A DNA stretch of 64,000 nucleotides from JABDJZ01 sp047619685. GTDB lineage: Bacteria > Bacteroidota > Rhodothermia > Rhodothermales > UBA10348. The stretch spans positions 62,001 through 126,000 of the forward strand of contig JBLHLC010000002.1 in the NCBI GenBank assembly GCA_047619685.1. The letters are read 5' to 3'. Every line of letters starts with the position of its first letter. Position 1 is the first letter of the stretch. Under the pieces are notes generated by a model. That model had not been told where the DNA came from and did no database searches. It saw nothing but the letters and a program-made list of their open reading frames with translations. The translations under genes and the position numbers were made by a program. Below, piece by piece: positions 25,141-35,026 of the stretch.

Positions 25141-26073
25141 CTACCATTCGTAACCGAGGGCACGCGCCAGCGCCCGGTCCACCACGGGCCACTCCTGCCG
25201 ATAGATTCCGATCGAGCCAAAAATACCGTGGCCGTTTTCGACGTTGGTCATCACGCCCGGTTGGGCGAGAATCTCGGGATCGAACACGCCTTGTGGCGGA
25301 TCCCACGTGGAATCCAGGATTCGTACCTGGACCCCATAGGACATTATTGATTCAGGCGAGTCGTCGTAGACACCCTGCGCCCGGAAGTCTGCAATCGTAC
25401 TCCGAACGGACCTGGTGTCGGAGGTGAGATCCAGAACCACTCGCCAGCCGCCAGATTCCGTTCGCAGGCCAACCCTGCCGTAGGGGACAAGAAAGACGGC
25501 CTGCAGCGCGCCACCCCCCGGTAATTGGCCATCATTCTGGTTGTTGAGTAGATAAATGGAGTTGATGTCCCAAGGAGAGGCGACCCTCGGTATGATGATC
25601 TCCTGAGTAGCCTGGGTCGAGTCAGACGAAAACATGACCGGGCCCTTTTCGAACAGGGCTGCGTCCGGGATGGTCGGGACCTGCGTTTCTGCCCAAGACA
25701 TCTTGCCATCGGCACGCACCACCTCGATCCGATACCGCCTGCCGGGGGCAACCAGGAAGCGAGCGCGGAAGATGTGCCCATATGTCCCATCGTCCAAGAG
25801 TTCAAAGCTGTGGGTCCACTCCTTGACCGCGTCGGTCGTCAGATCTGTGGAAAAAACCCGCGCGTCTATTCGGTTGTCGTCGGTGGGAGCGAGGATGTTC
25901 TCACTTTGCCGGGTGACCGGAATGACCCTGAGCGAATGCTCGGTCTCCAATTGGTCCAGAAATCCGTAGATCGTGAAATAACGTTGGTCGTTATCGAATG
26001 GGTCGAAGCTGGTGTCGCTGCACGCCACCGCAAGGGGTAGCAGCAAGGAAACAGCAATCAGGCGTCTGAGCAC
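25141..26073 (-). CDS. DUF4249-like surface lipoprotein
   Basis: 310 residues. Signal peptide and lipobox LAVACS (Cys about 18), then an all-beta, immunoglobulin-like layout with strands such as YRIEVVRADGKMSWAETQVPTIPD typical of DUF4249-type lipoproteins found beside Bacteroidota outer-membrane transporters. No TonB partner is adjacent, so a role is open. It is convergent with feoB (34-base gap) and divergent from the gluconate-dehydrogenase-like genes (143 bases). Confidence 0.55.
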   Translation of the reverse strand: MLRRLIAVSLLLPLAVACSDTSFDPFDNDQRYFTIYGFLDQLETEHSLRVIPVTRQSENILAPTDDNRIDARVFSTDLTTDAVKEWTHSFELLDDGTYGHIFRARFLVAPGRRYRIEVVRADGKMSWAETQVPTIPDAALFEKGPVMFSSDSTQATQEIIIPRVASPWDINSIYLLNNQNDGQLPGGGALQAVFLVPYGRVGLRTESGGWRVVLDLTSDTRSVRSTIADFRAQGVYDDSPESIMSYGVQVRILDSTWDPPQGVFDPEILAQPGVMTNVENGHGIFGSIGIYRQEWPVVDRALARALGYEW

Positions 26074-26215
26074 GGGTTCGGATTTGGGCTTTTTCTCAAG
26101 TTACAGCCGGTGCGGGGACGGGAGGAGGTACGCGCGTCTGAACGGTCATTCGGGGGCGTTCAACGGCGGGTTGCCCGGGGTCTCGGTCGCGGCTAGTTTG
26201 GCCGCCACAGACACC

Positions 26216-26776
26216 ATGGACATGGATCGACGAACAGCACTGAATCGTATAAGCCTCCTTCTCGGGGCGGCGGTCTCTCTTCCCACCGCTTCAGGTTTTC
26301 TGGCAGGTTGTCAGGCCCCCCCGGACGGCCTTGCACCTCGGGTACTGCTTCCCGACGCCTTCAGGTTTGTGGGTCAACTGGCCGAAGTCATTCTGCCGGA
26401 AACCGATACACCCGGCGCGCTGGCTGCCGGAGTTCACGGGTTCATCGACACGATGATGGCGGACTACTATCCGCCAGCGGAGGCAGCTGCATTCCAGCAT
26501 GCGATCGATCAATTGTCCCGCGTCCTCACGCGTGATGGGGTGGTCGTGGTGCAAGAGGTGGTTGATCTTGATGCCGCCTCCTATGCGAGCGCCCCCCCGC
26601 ATCGGGAGTGGGGCGAGTCATTCAGCCCTGAGCAGGCATTCCGCCGTTTCAAGGAGCTTGTTCTGACTGGTTTCTACACCTCGGAGGTCTCGGAGGGAAG
26701 CGAACTCAGGCCCGAACCCATGGGGCCATGGCAGGGCGACGCCCCACTGAGCGAAATCGGGAGGAGCTGGGCATGA
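26216..26776 (+). CDS. Gluconate 2-dehydrogenase subunit 3-like protein with TAT-type signal
   Basis: 186 residues from ATG 26216 (ATG 26222 is equally possible; the frame extends to 26012 without support). It begins MDMDRRTALNRISLLLGAA, a twin-arginine-like signal with hydrophobic core and a cysteine at LAGCQ (possible lipoprotein). The body matches gluconate 2-dehydrogenase subunit 3: LAEVILPETDTPGALAAGVHGFIDTMMADYYPP. These proteins chaperone or co-export the GMC-type catalytic subunit, whose ATG overlaps the stop here (ATGA). Confidence 0.8.
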   Translation: MDMDRRTALNRISLLLGAAVSLPTASGFLAGCQAPPDGLAPRVLLPDAFRFVGQLAEVILPETDTPGALAAGVHGFIDTMMADYYPPAEAAAFQHAIDQLSRVLTRDGVVVVQEVVDLDAASYASAPPHREWGESFSPEQAFRRFKELVLTGFYTSEVSEGSELRPEPMGPWQGDAPLSEIGRSWA

Positions 26777-28479
26777 GCGCGGTACACATCAGAGAGGAAT
26801 TCGACGCCATCGTGGTCGGGTCGGGTATTACCGGAGGCTGGGCCGCAAAGGAGTTGTGTGAGCGCGGGCTCAAGACGCTCGTACTGGAACGCGGGCGGAG
26901 TCTGGAGCACATCAAGGACTACACCACGGAGCACAAGCGGCCTTGGGAACTGCCAAACCGGGGCCGCGTCGCGCCAGAGGAAGCAGAGGCTGAGTTCAGC
27001 GTCGGGAAGGACGTCTACCTCTTCTCTGAGGCCACGAAGCAGTTTTTCATCAACGACCGCAGGAATCCGTACGTCGCCAAGCGTCCATACAAATGGATCC
27101 GCGGCAATCAGGTGGGCGGCCGCTCTTTGCTCTGGGGGCGGCAATGTTACCGCTGGAGCGCGATGGACTTTGAGGCCAACCTGAAGGATGGCCACGGAGT
27201 GGATTGGCCCATCCGGTACGATGACATAGCGCCCTGGTACGACTACGTGGAGTCCTTCGTTGGCATTTCCGGTGAGAAGCTCGGGCTGCCTGAACTCCCG
27301 GACGGAGTATTCCAGAAGCCCATGGAGATGACCGTGGTCGAAAAGCACGCGCGCGACGCCATCCAGGCTGCCTTTCCCAAGCGTAAAATGACCATCGGGC
27401 GCGTCGCCGTGCTCACCGAGAACCTCAATGGACGGGCTGCCTGCCACTATTGTGGCACCTGTGAACGTGGTTGTTCAAGCGCGTCCTATTTCTCCAGTGT
27501 AAGCGTGACGCTTCCCGCCGCGCAGGCCACCGGGAATCTCGCGTTGCGGCCTCATAGCCTGGTACACAGCCTCCTGTACGACGAAGAGAAAGATCGTGTG
27601 ACCGGGGTTCGGATTGTGGATCATGAGACCAAGGAAGTGAGCGAAGTCTACGGGAAACTGGTATTCCTGTGCGCCTCGACGCTGGCGTCCACGCAGATCA
27701 TGATGAACACCCGGACACCCCGTTTTCCGAACGGGATTGCCAACGGGAGCGGGGAACTTGGACACAACCTGATGGATCACCATCACGGCGTGGATGCAAC
27801 CGGCTATTCCGATGATTTTCCGGACCACTACTACTCCGGTGTTCGGGCAAACGGCATCTACATTCCTCGCTTCCGAAACCTGGATGCGGCCTCGAGCACG
27901 GACGAATTTGTCCGAGGATATGCCTACCAGGGCAGTTCAGGGCGCCAGGGTTGGGGAAGGGGTGCCGGAGGCGCCGGGATCGGGGCCGAATTGAAGGCAA
28001 GACTCCGCGACCCGGGCCCTTGGGTGATGGACCTGTGGGGTTATGGCGAGTGTTTGCCCGACCATTCGAACCAGGTGCACTTCTCCAGCGAAACGGACGA
28101 GTGGGGTCTCCCGATCATGGTGATGGACGCTGGTTGGGGGCCAAATGAGCGCGCCATGCGGGGCGAAATGGTCTCGAGTGCGCAAGAAATGCTCGAGGCA
28201 AGTGGCTTCAGGGACATCCGCGTCCAGAACGATCTGGACGCGAATCCCCAGGGATTTGCGATCCACGAAATGGGCACGGCCCGCATGGGTCGCGATCCGC
28301 GGACGTCCGTATTGAACGGCTGGAATCAGGCGCACGAAGTCCCCAACCTTTTCGTGACCGACGGGGCGTGCATGACATCATCGGCCGTGCAGAATCCCTC
28401 GATCACGTACATGGCGCTAACAGCCCGGGCAGTGGACTACGCGGTGAATGCGATGCAGCGAGGAGACCTGAAGGTCTAG
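26773..28479 (+). CDS. GMC-family FAD-dependent oxidoreductase (gluconate/glucose dehydrogenase-like)
   Basis: 568 residues from ATG 26773, which overlaps the previous stop and has GGGAGGAG upstream. N-terminal FAD-binding GSGITGGWAAKELCERGLKTLVLERG, the GMC signature GNQVGGRSLLWGRQCYRW, a cysteine cluster CHYCGTCERGC (about 233-243) resembling the Fe-S ligands of FAD-glucose dehydrogenase catalytic subunits, and the C-terminal HEMGTARMG and TDGACMTSSAVQNPSITYMALTARA. It oxidises a sugar, sugar acid or alcohol, passing electrons to a membrane acceptor. Exported with its subunit-3 partner. No cytochrome subunit lies next to it. Substrate unknown. Confidence 0.88.
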   Translation: MSAVHIREEFDAIVVGSGITGGWAAKELCERGLKTLVLERGRSLEHIKDYTTEHKRPWELPNRGRVAPEEAEAEFSVGKDVYLFSEATKQFFINDRRNPYVAKRPYKWIRGNQVGGRSLLWGRQCYRWSAMDFEANLKDGHGVDWPIRYDDIAPWYDYVESFVGISGEKLGLPELPDGVFQKPMEMTVVEKHARDAIQAAFPKRKMTIGRVAVLTENLNGRAACHYCGTCERGCSSASYFSSVSVTLPAAQATGNLALRPHSLVHSLLYDEEKDRVTGVRIVDHETKEVSEVYGKLVFLCASTLASTQIMMNTRTPRFPNGIANGSGELGHNLMDHHHGVDATGYSDDFPDHYYSGVRANGIYIPRFRNLDAASSTDEFVRGYAYQGSSGRQGWGRGAGGAGIGAELKARLRDPGPWVMDLWGYGECLPDHSNQVHFSSETDEWGLPIMVMDAGWGPNERAMRGEMVSSAQEMLEASGFRDIRVQNDLDANPQGFAIHEMGTARMGRDPRTSVLNGWNQAHEVPNLFVTDGACMTSSAVQNPSITYMALTARAVDYAVNAMQRGDLKV

Positions 28480-28500
28480 CCGGGTCACGGCGATCCTGGC

Positions 28501-30312
28501 CTACACCTCGCTGGCCACGTAATCCTCGCCAGGATTGATGAAGAGATTCTCCTCCCAACTGTACTGCTTGTCGTGCAGATCTCTGTAGCGGCCATTCAGC
28601 TGCATGAGTTCTGCATGCGTCCCGTGTTCGACAATCCTGCCGTCCTCCAGTACCAGGATCTGATCCGCGCTCCGAATCGTGGACAGCCGATGGGCGATAA
28701 CAAAAGCCGTGCGGCCTTCGCGCAGACTCCGAAAGCCCTCCTGAATGAGTGCTTCACTTTCGCTGTCCAGGCTGGAGGTGGCCTCGTCCAGAATCAGGAT
28801 GCGAGGATCGGCCAGGATGGCGCGGGCGATGGCGATCCGCTGGCGCTGTCCACCGGAGAGTTTGACTCCACGCTCACCGACGACGGTATCATATCCGTCC
28901 TGGAACCCACTTACGAATTCGTCGCAGTTGGCGAGCGCAGAAACACGGCGTACATCCTCATCGGACGCGTTGGGGCGGGCAAATCGGATGTTTTCGGCAA
29001 CGGTGCCGTCAAAAAGGAAGTTCTCCTGGAGGACGACCCCCAGGTGACTCCGGAAGTCCTTGAGACGGATATCTGCCAAATCTCTGCCGTCAAGCGAGAG
29101 ATGGCCTGAATCGGGGCGATTGAAGGCCATCACCAGACTGACCAGCGTGCTCTTGCCTGAACCGCTTGACCCAACGAGGGCCGTCGTGGTCCCCGCGGCC
29201 GCCGACAGTGACACGTTTTTGAGAACGGGCACGCCCACGTCATAGGAGAAGGAGACATCATGGAAAACCAGATCTCCGCGGACTTCGCCAAGCGGAGCCT
29301 TCTTTTCGTCCTCCTCATCCTCCGTCGGATTGGCCATGAGCTCCCGGATGCGATCAAGGCCCGCAAACGCCTCAGAAACCTGGGTCCCGATGTTGGCGAT
29401 CTGAACAATCGGCGCCGCGAGCAAGCCGATGAGGAACACATACATGACGAAATCACCCAGCGTCATTTCGCCATTGACAATGGATCGGCCACCGACCACG
29501 ATCATCATGATTCCGACCCCACCGATAACCAGGCCGGCGAAGGTGGAGATGGCCGAGACGCCGGTGATGGACTGACGGATGTTCTGAAAGAGCTTGTCGA
29601 CGCCCTCCCGGAAGACGCCCTGCTCGCGCTCTTCCACCCCGTAGGCCTTCACGATCCGAATGCCATTGAGGGTCTCATTCAGCCGGCCTGTAACATCGGC
29701 GTTGATTTCGCCGCGAAGCCTGAAAATGGGTCTGAGCTTGCGAAAGGCCATCGCCATTCCTCCACCAAAGACCAGAAGAAGCGCCAGCGTGAAAGCAGTG
29801 AGTTGCCAGTTGAGGTAGAAAAGGACCCCGAGGGCCAAAACGGAGGTGAACAGTCCACCAACCAGTTGGATGATTCCCGTCCCCACCAGATTGCGTATTC
29901 CTTCCGCATCCGTCATGATGCGGGAAATAAGAACGCCCGTTTTGGTGGAGTCGAAGTAGCGGATGGGCAGCTTGGTGACGTGGCGCTGGACGCGGCGTCG
30001 CATATCCATGATGGCACCCTGTGCCGTCACGCTGATGACCTGCGAGAGAAGGAAGGTGGTGATGCCCCCAACCACAGTTGCCGCGCCTACCGCCAAGGCC
30101 AGGTTGACCAGCAGGTCGGCCTGCCCCTGGCCGACGACATCATCGATCAGTGACTTGGAGGCCCAGGGCAACACGAAACTGCTGAGGCGATTCACCACCA
30201 TGAGCGCAAGACCCAGGGCGAGCTTGTTCCGGTGGCCCCACATCAGCGTCCGGGCCTCGCGCCAGGTCTCGGCGGTGATCTTCTTTTTCTTCTTTTCTAT
30301 CTCTTCGGACAC
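28501..30312 (-). CDS. ABC transporter, fused membrane and ATPase domains (MsbA/LmrA-like)
   Basis: 603 residues. N-terminal ABC exporter membrane domain with six helices (about 25-310), then an ATPase domain (about 345-590): Walker A GSSGSGKST, Q-loop VVLQENFLF, signature LSGGQRQRIA, Walker B ILILDEATSSLD and H-loop IAHRL. A lysine/glutamate-rich N-terminus precedes the first helix. A homodimeric half-transporter exporting lipids, lipid-linked products or drugs; specificity is not visible. It is convergent with the GMC gene and divergent from the broken decarboxylase gene. Confidence 0.9.
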   Translation of the reverse strand: MSEEIEKKKKKITAETWREARTLMWGHRNKLALGLALMVVNRLSSFVLPWASKSLIDDVVGQGQADLLVNLALAVGAATVVGGITTFLLSQVISVTAQGAIMDMRRRVQRHVTKLPIRYFDSTKTGVLISRIMTDAEGIRNLVGTGIIQLVGGLFTSVLALGVLFYLNWQLTAFTLALLLVFGGGMAMAFRKLRPIFRLRGEINADVTGRLNETLNGIRIVKAYGVEEREQGVFREGVDKLFQNIRQSITGVSAISTFAGLVIGGVGIMMIVVGGRSIVNGEMTLGDFVMYVFLIGLLAAPIVQIANIGTQVSEAFAGLDRIRELMANPTEDEEDEKKAPLGEVRGDLVFHDVSFSYDVGVPVLKNVSLSAAAGTTTALVGSSGSGKSTLVSLVMAFNRPDSGHLSLDGRDLADIRLKDFRSHLGVVLQENFLFDGTVAENIRFARPNASDEDVRRVSALANCDEFVSGFQDGYDTVVGERGVKLSGGQRQRIAIARAILADPRILILDEATSSLDSESEALIQEGFRSLREGRTAFVIAHRLSTIRSADQILVLEDGRIVEHGTHAELMQLNGRYRDLHDKQYSWEENLFINPGEDYVASEV

Positions 30313-30494
30313 GGAGGGGGGAGTTTGGGACGGAATTCCAACGCCAGTATAAACAGAAGTTTCGCCAGGTAGCCGGGCGTGGTGGTGTGGGTTATCCTTG
30401 GCCCGAGGGCCTTTTGTACGGCGGGCCGGACTGGATGGATGCGCCGGATGGGGGCTGAGGTAATGATGAACCTAACGAATCAGAAAGGCCAACC

Positions 30495-31875
30495 TTGCAA
30501 GAGAATCTGGACCTCACCGCGGCTGAATTCGAGCGTTTGCTGCAAGCCGCGGCTTCAATCATCCGGAAGCAAGCTCGAACCTTGAGGAGGTCCTCCAGGA
30601 GGTCAGGGAAAAAGTCGTGCGGACGGCCACGCTGAACATTGGCACCAACATGTACGCCTATGTGATGGCCGGCAGAAATCACGTCTCGATGGTGGCTGAT
30701 CTGTTGACCTCGGCCATCAATCAAAACGTAACCAAGTGGCATCTGGCGCCGGCCTTGACGGAGGTCGAAAGGCGAGTGATTCAATGGGCCGCGGAGTTGG
30801 TGGGCTACCCAGTTCCGGCCGGCGGTGCGATTGTGAGCAGCGGTTCGGCGGCCAATCTTACCGGCCTGAACGTGGGCCGCAACGTGTTTCTGGAGCGGTA
30901 CGGCGTTCGCTCCAAGGGTCTGTTCGGAATGGCTCCGTGTATTGTCTACGCTTCCACCGAGACCCACAACGGCATCGACAAGAGTGTGGATGTGCTGGGA
31001 ATCGGCTCCGATAACCTCCGGAAAATCCCGGTAGGCGCCGATCAGCGGATAGATACGGCGGCGCTGCGTGAGGCCATCAGCAGGGACAGAGAGGCCGGCC
31101 TGACGCCGTTCTGTGTCGTCGGCAATGCAGGCACGGTCAACACCGGGGCTGTGGACCCACTGTCGGAACTGGCGGATATCTGCCGGGACAACGCCCTGTG
31201 GTTTCACATCGACGGTGCCTACGGCGGTCTGGCTTCAGCCTTGGGTGAACTGAAATCCACTTATGCGGGCCTGGATCGGGCAGACTCCCTGGCGCTGGAC
31301 TTCCACAAGTGGTTGTACCAGCCCTTTGAGATCGGGTGCACGCTGGTAAAAAACTGGGAGCAGCTTCGACAGACATTTCAGCGCAAGGCCGCCTACCTGG
31401 ATACGGACGGCGGGAATGTGGGCCGGTTTGATATCAACGACCATCACTTTCAGCTCTCCAGAAGCGGAAAGGCGCTCAAGGTCTGGGTGAGCCTGAAGGC
31501 CTACGGTGCCGAGCGGTTTCGGGAAATGATTCGAAAGGACATTGCCCTGCGCGAGTACCTCTGCGCCCAGATGGAGGCCTCGACGGACTTCCAGGTCGTT
31601 TCCCATGGAAACCTGGGCATCGCGACCTTCCGGTACCTCGGCACGGGGGGGGGCTGAGTGGGGATCAGGTCTCGGCATTGAATCTGGCCATGGGACCCAG
31701 GCTGGAGGAAGACGGAAGGATCTTTCTCATGGGCACCCGCCTGGATGGGCGGCCCGTGCTCAGGGCGTGCATCATAAATCACCGCACCCAGCGCGCCGAT
31801 ATCGACTTCATGATCCGCGTCCTGCGAGAGGTGGGCGGGGCTGCTGAGGCCGAACTCTTCAGGCCGAAGGGGTAG
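30495..31875 (+). pseudogene. Aromatic amino acid decarboxylase family, frame-disrupted
   Basis: Three reading-frame segments of one group II PLP decarboxylase. The head (TTG 30495 to about 30575, LDLTAAEFERLLQAAASIIRK) is in one frame; the core starts in the next frame near 30572 (SNLEEVLQEVREKVV) and runs to a stop at 31657 with PLP lysine in LDFHKWLYQP and ALNQ-like INQNVTKWHLAP; the tail (AMGPRLEEDGRIFLMGT...RVLREVG) follows a run of nine G at 31645-31653 in a third frame to 31875. About 40 residues normally lying between head and core also seem lost. The best reading is a decaying gene, with assembly error in the poly-G run as an alternative. Confidence 0.75.
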
Positions 31876-31882
31876 GCTCTTG

Positions 31883-32593
31883 TTACCAGCCGGTCCTCCG
31901 GACTCGGGAGGGCCGCGGTTCTGTTGGCTGGGTCGAACGATCCGGTTCATAGGGCCCTGGTGGAAGCGCCCATTCCGGTGCCGATTCGACCGGCGTGTCT
32001 GCCTCCATAGTTATGCCGGCTGATTGCAATCCATCCGGCCGTCGAGCAATCGTGAACGCCTTCTTCCAGTAGGACTCCGACAAATTGGACAACATCACAC
32101 CACGGCTCGTCGAGGCGTGCGCGAAATCACCATCGCCCAGATAGAGCCCGACGTGATTGGTCTTTTTTGGCGTGTAAAAGAACACCAGGTCTCCGACCTC
32201 CAGAGCCGCTGGAGTAACCCGGGTCCCGATAGATTTTTGCAGGGTGGTGGTTCGGGGGATGGAAACGTTCAAGGCGTCCGAAAGGACGTTCTGGACAAAA
32301 GCTGAGCAGTCAACGCCGTTTCGGTTTTCCCCGCCCCACTTGTACGGAGCGCCCATCCAGGTGGCAATTTCCGATTCCAGGGCCCGGAGCGTGGGCGTAT
32401 CCAGCCTGGGAATGGCCTCCTGCCTGGCCGGGCGTTCGACCCGGACGGTCTCTGCCGCCTCCGCGGATCTGCCATCTTCGCGGCGCTCGACGCGTGGCTC
32501 GTCGTAGCTCATGGAAGACACTGAGCCGCACCCGCCAAGGAGCAGCGCGCCAAAGAGAGCACAAACGGGGTAGAAAGACTTCACACGAGACAC
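31883..32593 (-). CDS. NlpC/P60 family lipoprotein endopeptidase
   Basis: 236 residues. Lipobox LLLGGC (Cys22), a charged linker (25-62), then an NlpC/P60 domain (about 65-180) with catalytic Cys96 (GVDCSAFVQ), His147 (NHVGLYLG) and His159 (FAHAST), and YKWGGENRNG before the nucleophile. The family cleaves the gamma-D-glutamyl to diamino-acid bond in peptidoglycan stem peptides. A Pro/Ser/Arg-rich tail (195-236) follows. Likely anchored to the outer membrane and involved in wall turnover. Confidence 0.88.
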   Translation of the reverse strand: MSRVKSFYPVCALFGALLLGGCGSVSSMSYDEPRVERREDGRSAEAAETVRVERPARQEAIPRLDTPTLRALESEIATWMGAPYKWGGENRNGVDCSAFVQNVLSDALNVSIPRTTTLQKSIGTRVTPAALEVGDLVFFYTPKKTNHVGLYLGDGDFAHASTSRGVMLSNLSESYWKKAFTIARRPDGLQSAGITMEADTPVESAPEWALPPGPYEPDRSTQPTEPRPSRVRRTGW

Positions 32594-32729
32594 CGTTAGA
32601 GGGAATGACCGGCCGTGTATCGGGTATCGGAGGCCGGACTTGAATTCTTAAGTCCTGGAGTCCATTTCTCCGTTCGAAGCATCCTTTTTTGTATCGTACC
32701 GGACCCTCACAACCCGTCTACCATCGGTC

Positions 32730-35018
32730 ATGACCCGTTTCAGCCCCCACAACATAGCGCCGACCGCTTTTCTGGCCACGATTCTGGCCGCAATATTTCT
32801 GGTGGGCTGTTCCAGTTCACCAGAAGACGAGGTGGCGCGGTGGGAGGGGCGGGCCGAGGTCGTCAGCATCACCCGGGACGACTGGGGGATTCCTCACGTC
32901 CATGGGCCCACCGATGCCGATGCGATCTTCGGCATGATGTACGCGCAAGCCGAAGACGACTTCAATCGGGTCGAGACCAACTTCATCAACTCGATGGGAC
33001 GGATGGCCGAGGCTGAGGGAGAGGAGAGCATCTATCTGGACCTTCGGATGAAGCTCTTTATCGACCCTGTTGAGCTTGAGCAGCTGTACGACGACAGTCC
33101 CAGGTGGCTGCGGGACCTGATGGACGGCTGGGCGGACGGCCTCAACTACTACCTGCATACGCACCCCGACGTCCATTCGCGCGTCATCACCCGCTTTGAG
33201 CCCTGGATGGCGTTGAGTTTCAGTGAGGGGTCAATCGGAGGGGACATCGAGAGGATCAATCTCCGCGGGCTGGAAGATTTTTATGGCGGCAATCCGCGCT
33301 CACTCGTCCAGAGCCGCCCCGCCGCTGCGGATGCTGGTGGTCCTGAGTCACAAATGCACGCGATTGCCCGGGAATCCAGCATTCTGGATGAGGTCTTCGT
33401 GCCGGACGCCGAGTTCTATTCCGAACCCACGGGCTCGAACGGGTTTGCAATTGCGCCGTCCATGAGCGCCACCGGCGAGGCGCTTCTCTGGATCAATCCG
33501 CACACCTCTTTCTTTTTCCGCGAAGAGATCCAGGTCACAAGCGACGAGGGACTGAATGCCTACGGTGCCGTGACCTGGGGGCAGTTTTTCGTTTATCAGG
33601 GCTTCAACGAGGACGCCGGCTGGATGCATACCTCCAGCGGCGTGGACAACATCGACGAATTCCTGGAGACGATCGTCGAGCGGGATGGCCAACTATTCTA
33701 CATCTACGGATCCGAGGAGCGGGAAGTAGAGACAGAGGATATTGTAGTCCCTTATCTGGCGGACACCGGGATGGCCGAGAAGGTATTCACGGTCTATCGC
33801 ACCCATCATGGACCCATCGTTCGAGCGGAGGACGGCAGCTGGGTTTCCATCGGTCTCATGGACGATCCGATGAACGCGTTGATTCAGTCCTTTACCCGGA
33901 CCAAGGCGCACAACCTGGCCGAGTATCGTGCCAATATGGATTCGCACACTAATTCGTCCAACAACACCGTCTATGCGGACTCCGAGGGCAACATCGCCTA
34001 CTGGCACTCCAACTTCATCCCCCGTCGAAATACCAGCTTTGACTATACGGCACCTGTAGACGGAAGTGACCCGCGTACCGACTGGGACGGCGTGCTCTCG
34101 ATTGACGAAACGCCGAACGTTTTCAACCCGGCCAACGGATGGATCCAGAATACAAACAACTGGCCGTTCAGTGCCTCCGGCCAGCACAGTCCCAAGCAGG
34201 AAGACTACCCGGTCTACGTTCAGACAAGCGGCGAAAACGCCCGTGGCATCAACGCCGTTCGGGTGCTGGGGGCCGGTAGCGAGTTCACGTTGGAGTCCCT
34301 GACCCAAACCGCTTTTGACCCGTACCTGTCGGCCTTCGCCGAGATGATCCCGATGCTGATTGAGGCCTACGACTCGTCACCTGGCGGCGCGCTGAAGGGT
34401 TCGGTGGCGGGGCCCATCGCAGTCTTGAGGGATTGGAACTACAGTTGGGCCGTGGACTCCGTGCCGACGACGCTCGCGGTCTATTTTGGCGAGGCCGTCC
34501 GCGCGCCCCTCGGAGCAGCCGCGAGGGAGGCAGGCCTGTCAACGACTGTCTTCATGACCACGGCGGGCTCTCGAGCCATAATGCTTAGCGCACTGGCCGA
34601 AGCAAAGGCTACCCTCGAGGCGGACTTCGGGACCTGGGAAGTAGCCTGGGGCGATATCAATCGTTTTCAGCGCCTGACTGGAGACATCGTCCAGCCATTC
34701 GACGACAACGGCCCGAGCATTCCGGTGGCCTTTACCTCCTCCCGATGGGGTTCCTTGGCCTCGTTCGGTGCCTCAACCAAACCCGGGACCAAGAAGCGTT
34801 ACGGGACGAGTGGAAACAGTTTCGTGGCCGCTGTGGCGTTTGGCGATTCGGTCCGTGCCTACGCGATCACGGCGGGTGGACTGGATTCTAGGCCTGAATC
34901 CGCGCATTTCAATGATCAGGCCGAGCGCTACGCCGCCGGAGAACTCAGGAAGGTGTATTTCTACCCTTCGGAGTTGGTCGGGCATGTGGAGGAGACCTAT
35001 AAGCCCGGAGCGCGGTAA
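32730..35018 (+). CDS. Penicillin acylase-type Ntn hydrolase lipoprotein (acylase)
   Basis: 762 residues. Lipoprotein signal with Cys27 (FLVGC). After an alpha-subunit-like segment (VSITRDDWGIPHVHGPTDADAIFGMMYAQAEDDF) comes the autocatalytic N-terminal nucleophile Ser236 in PTGSNGFAI, then the beta chain (INPHTSFFFREEIQV, RTHHGPIV, NAVYADSEGNIAYWHSN-type strands). This is the penicillin G acylase / aculeacin acylase / PvdQ group, which cleaves amide-linked acyl groups from beta-lactams, lipopeptides or acyl-homoserine lactones. The exact substrate cannot be told. Convergent with the next gene. Confidence 0.85.
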   Translation: MTRFSPHNIAPTAFLATILAAIFLVGCSSSPEDEVARWEGRAEVVSITRDDWGIPHVHGPTDADAIFGMMYAQAEDDFNRVETNFINSMGRMAEAEGEESIYLDLRMKLFIDPVELEQLYDDSPRWLRDLMDGWADGLNYYLHTHPDVHSRVITRFEPWMALSFSEGSIGGDIERINLRGLEDFYGGNPRSLVQSRPAAADAGGPESQMHAIARESSILDEVFVPDAEFYSEPTGSNGFAIAPSMSATGEALLWINPHTSFFFREEIQVTSDEGLNAYGAVTWGQFFVYQGFNEDAGWMHTSSGVDNIDEFLETIVERDGQLFYIYGSEEREVETEDIVVPYLADTGMAEKVFTVYRTHHGPIVRAEDGSWVSIGLMDDPMNALIQSFTRTKAHNLAEYRANMDSHTNSSNNTVYADSEGNIAYWHSNFIPRRNTSFDYTAPVDGSDPRTDWDGVLSIDETPNVFNPANGWIQNTNNWPFSASGQHSPKQEDYPVYVQTSGENARGINAVRVLGAGSEFTLESLTQTAFDPYLSAFAEMIPMLIEAYDSSPGGALKGSVAGPIAVLRDWNYSWAVDSVPTTLAVYFGEAVRAPLGAAAREAGLSTTVFMTTAGSRAIMLSALAEAKATLEADFGTWEVAWGDINRFQRLTGDIVQPFDDNGPSIPVAFTSSRWGSLASFGASTKPGTKKRYGTSGNSFVAAVAFGDSVRAYAITAGGLDSRPESAHFNDQAERYAAGELRKVYFYPSELVGHVEETYKPGAR

Positions 35019-35026
35019 GGGGGCAA

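Noticed and set aside
31640..31690. Programmed ribosomal frameshift at the nine-G run
   Set aside because: No downstream stimulatory structure is evident, and a second frame change and a missing segment near the 5' end point to decay or assembly error.
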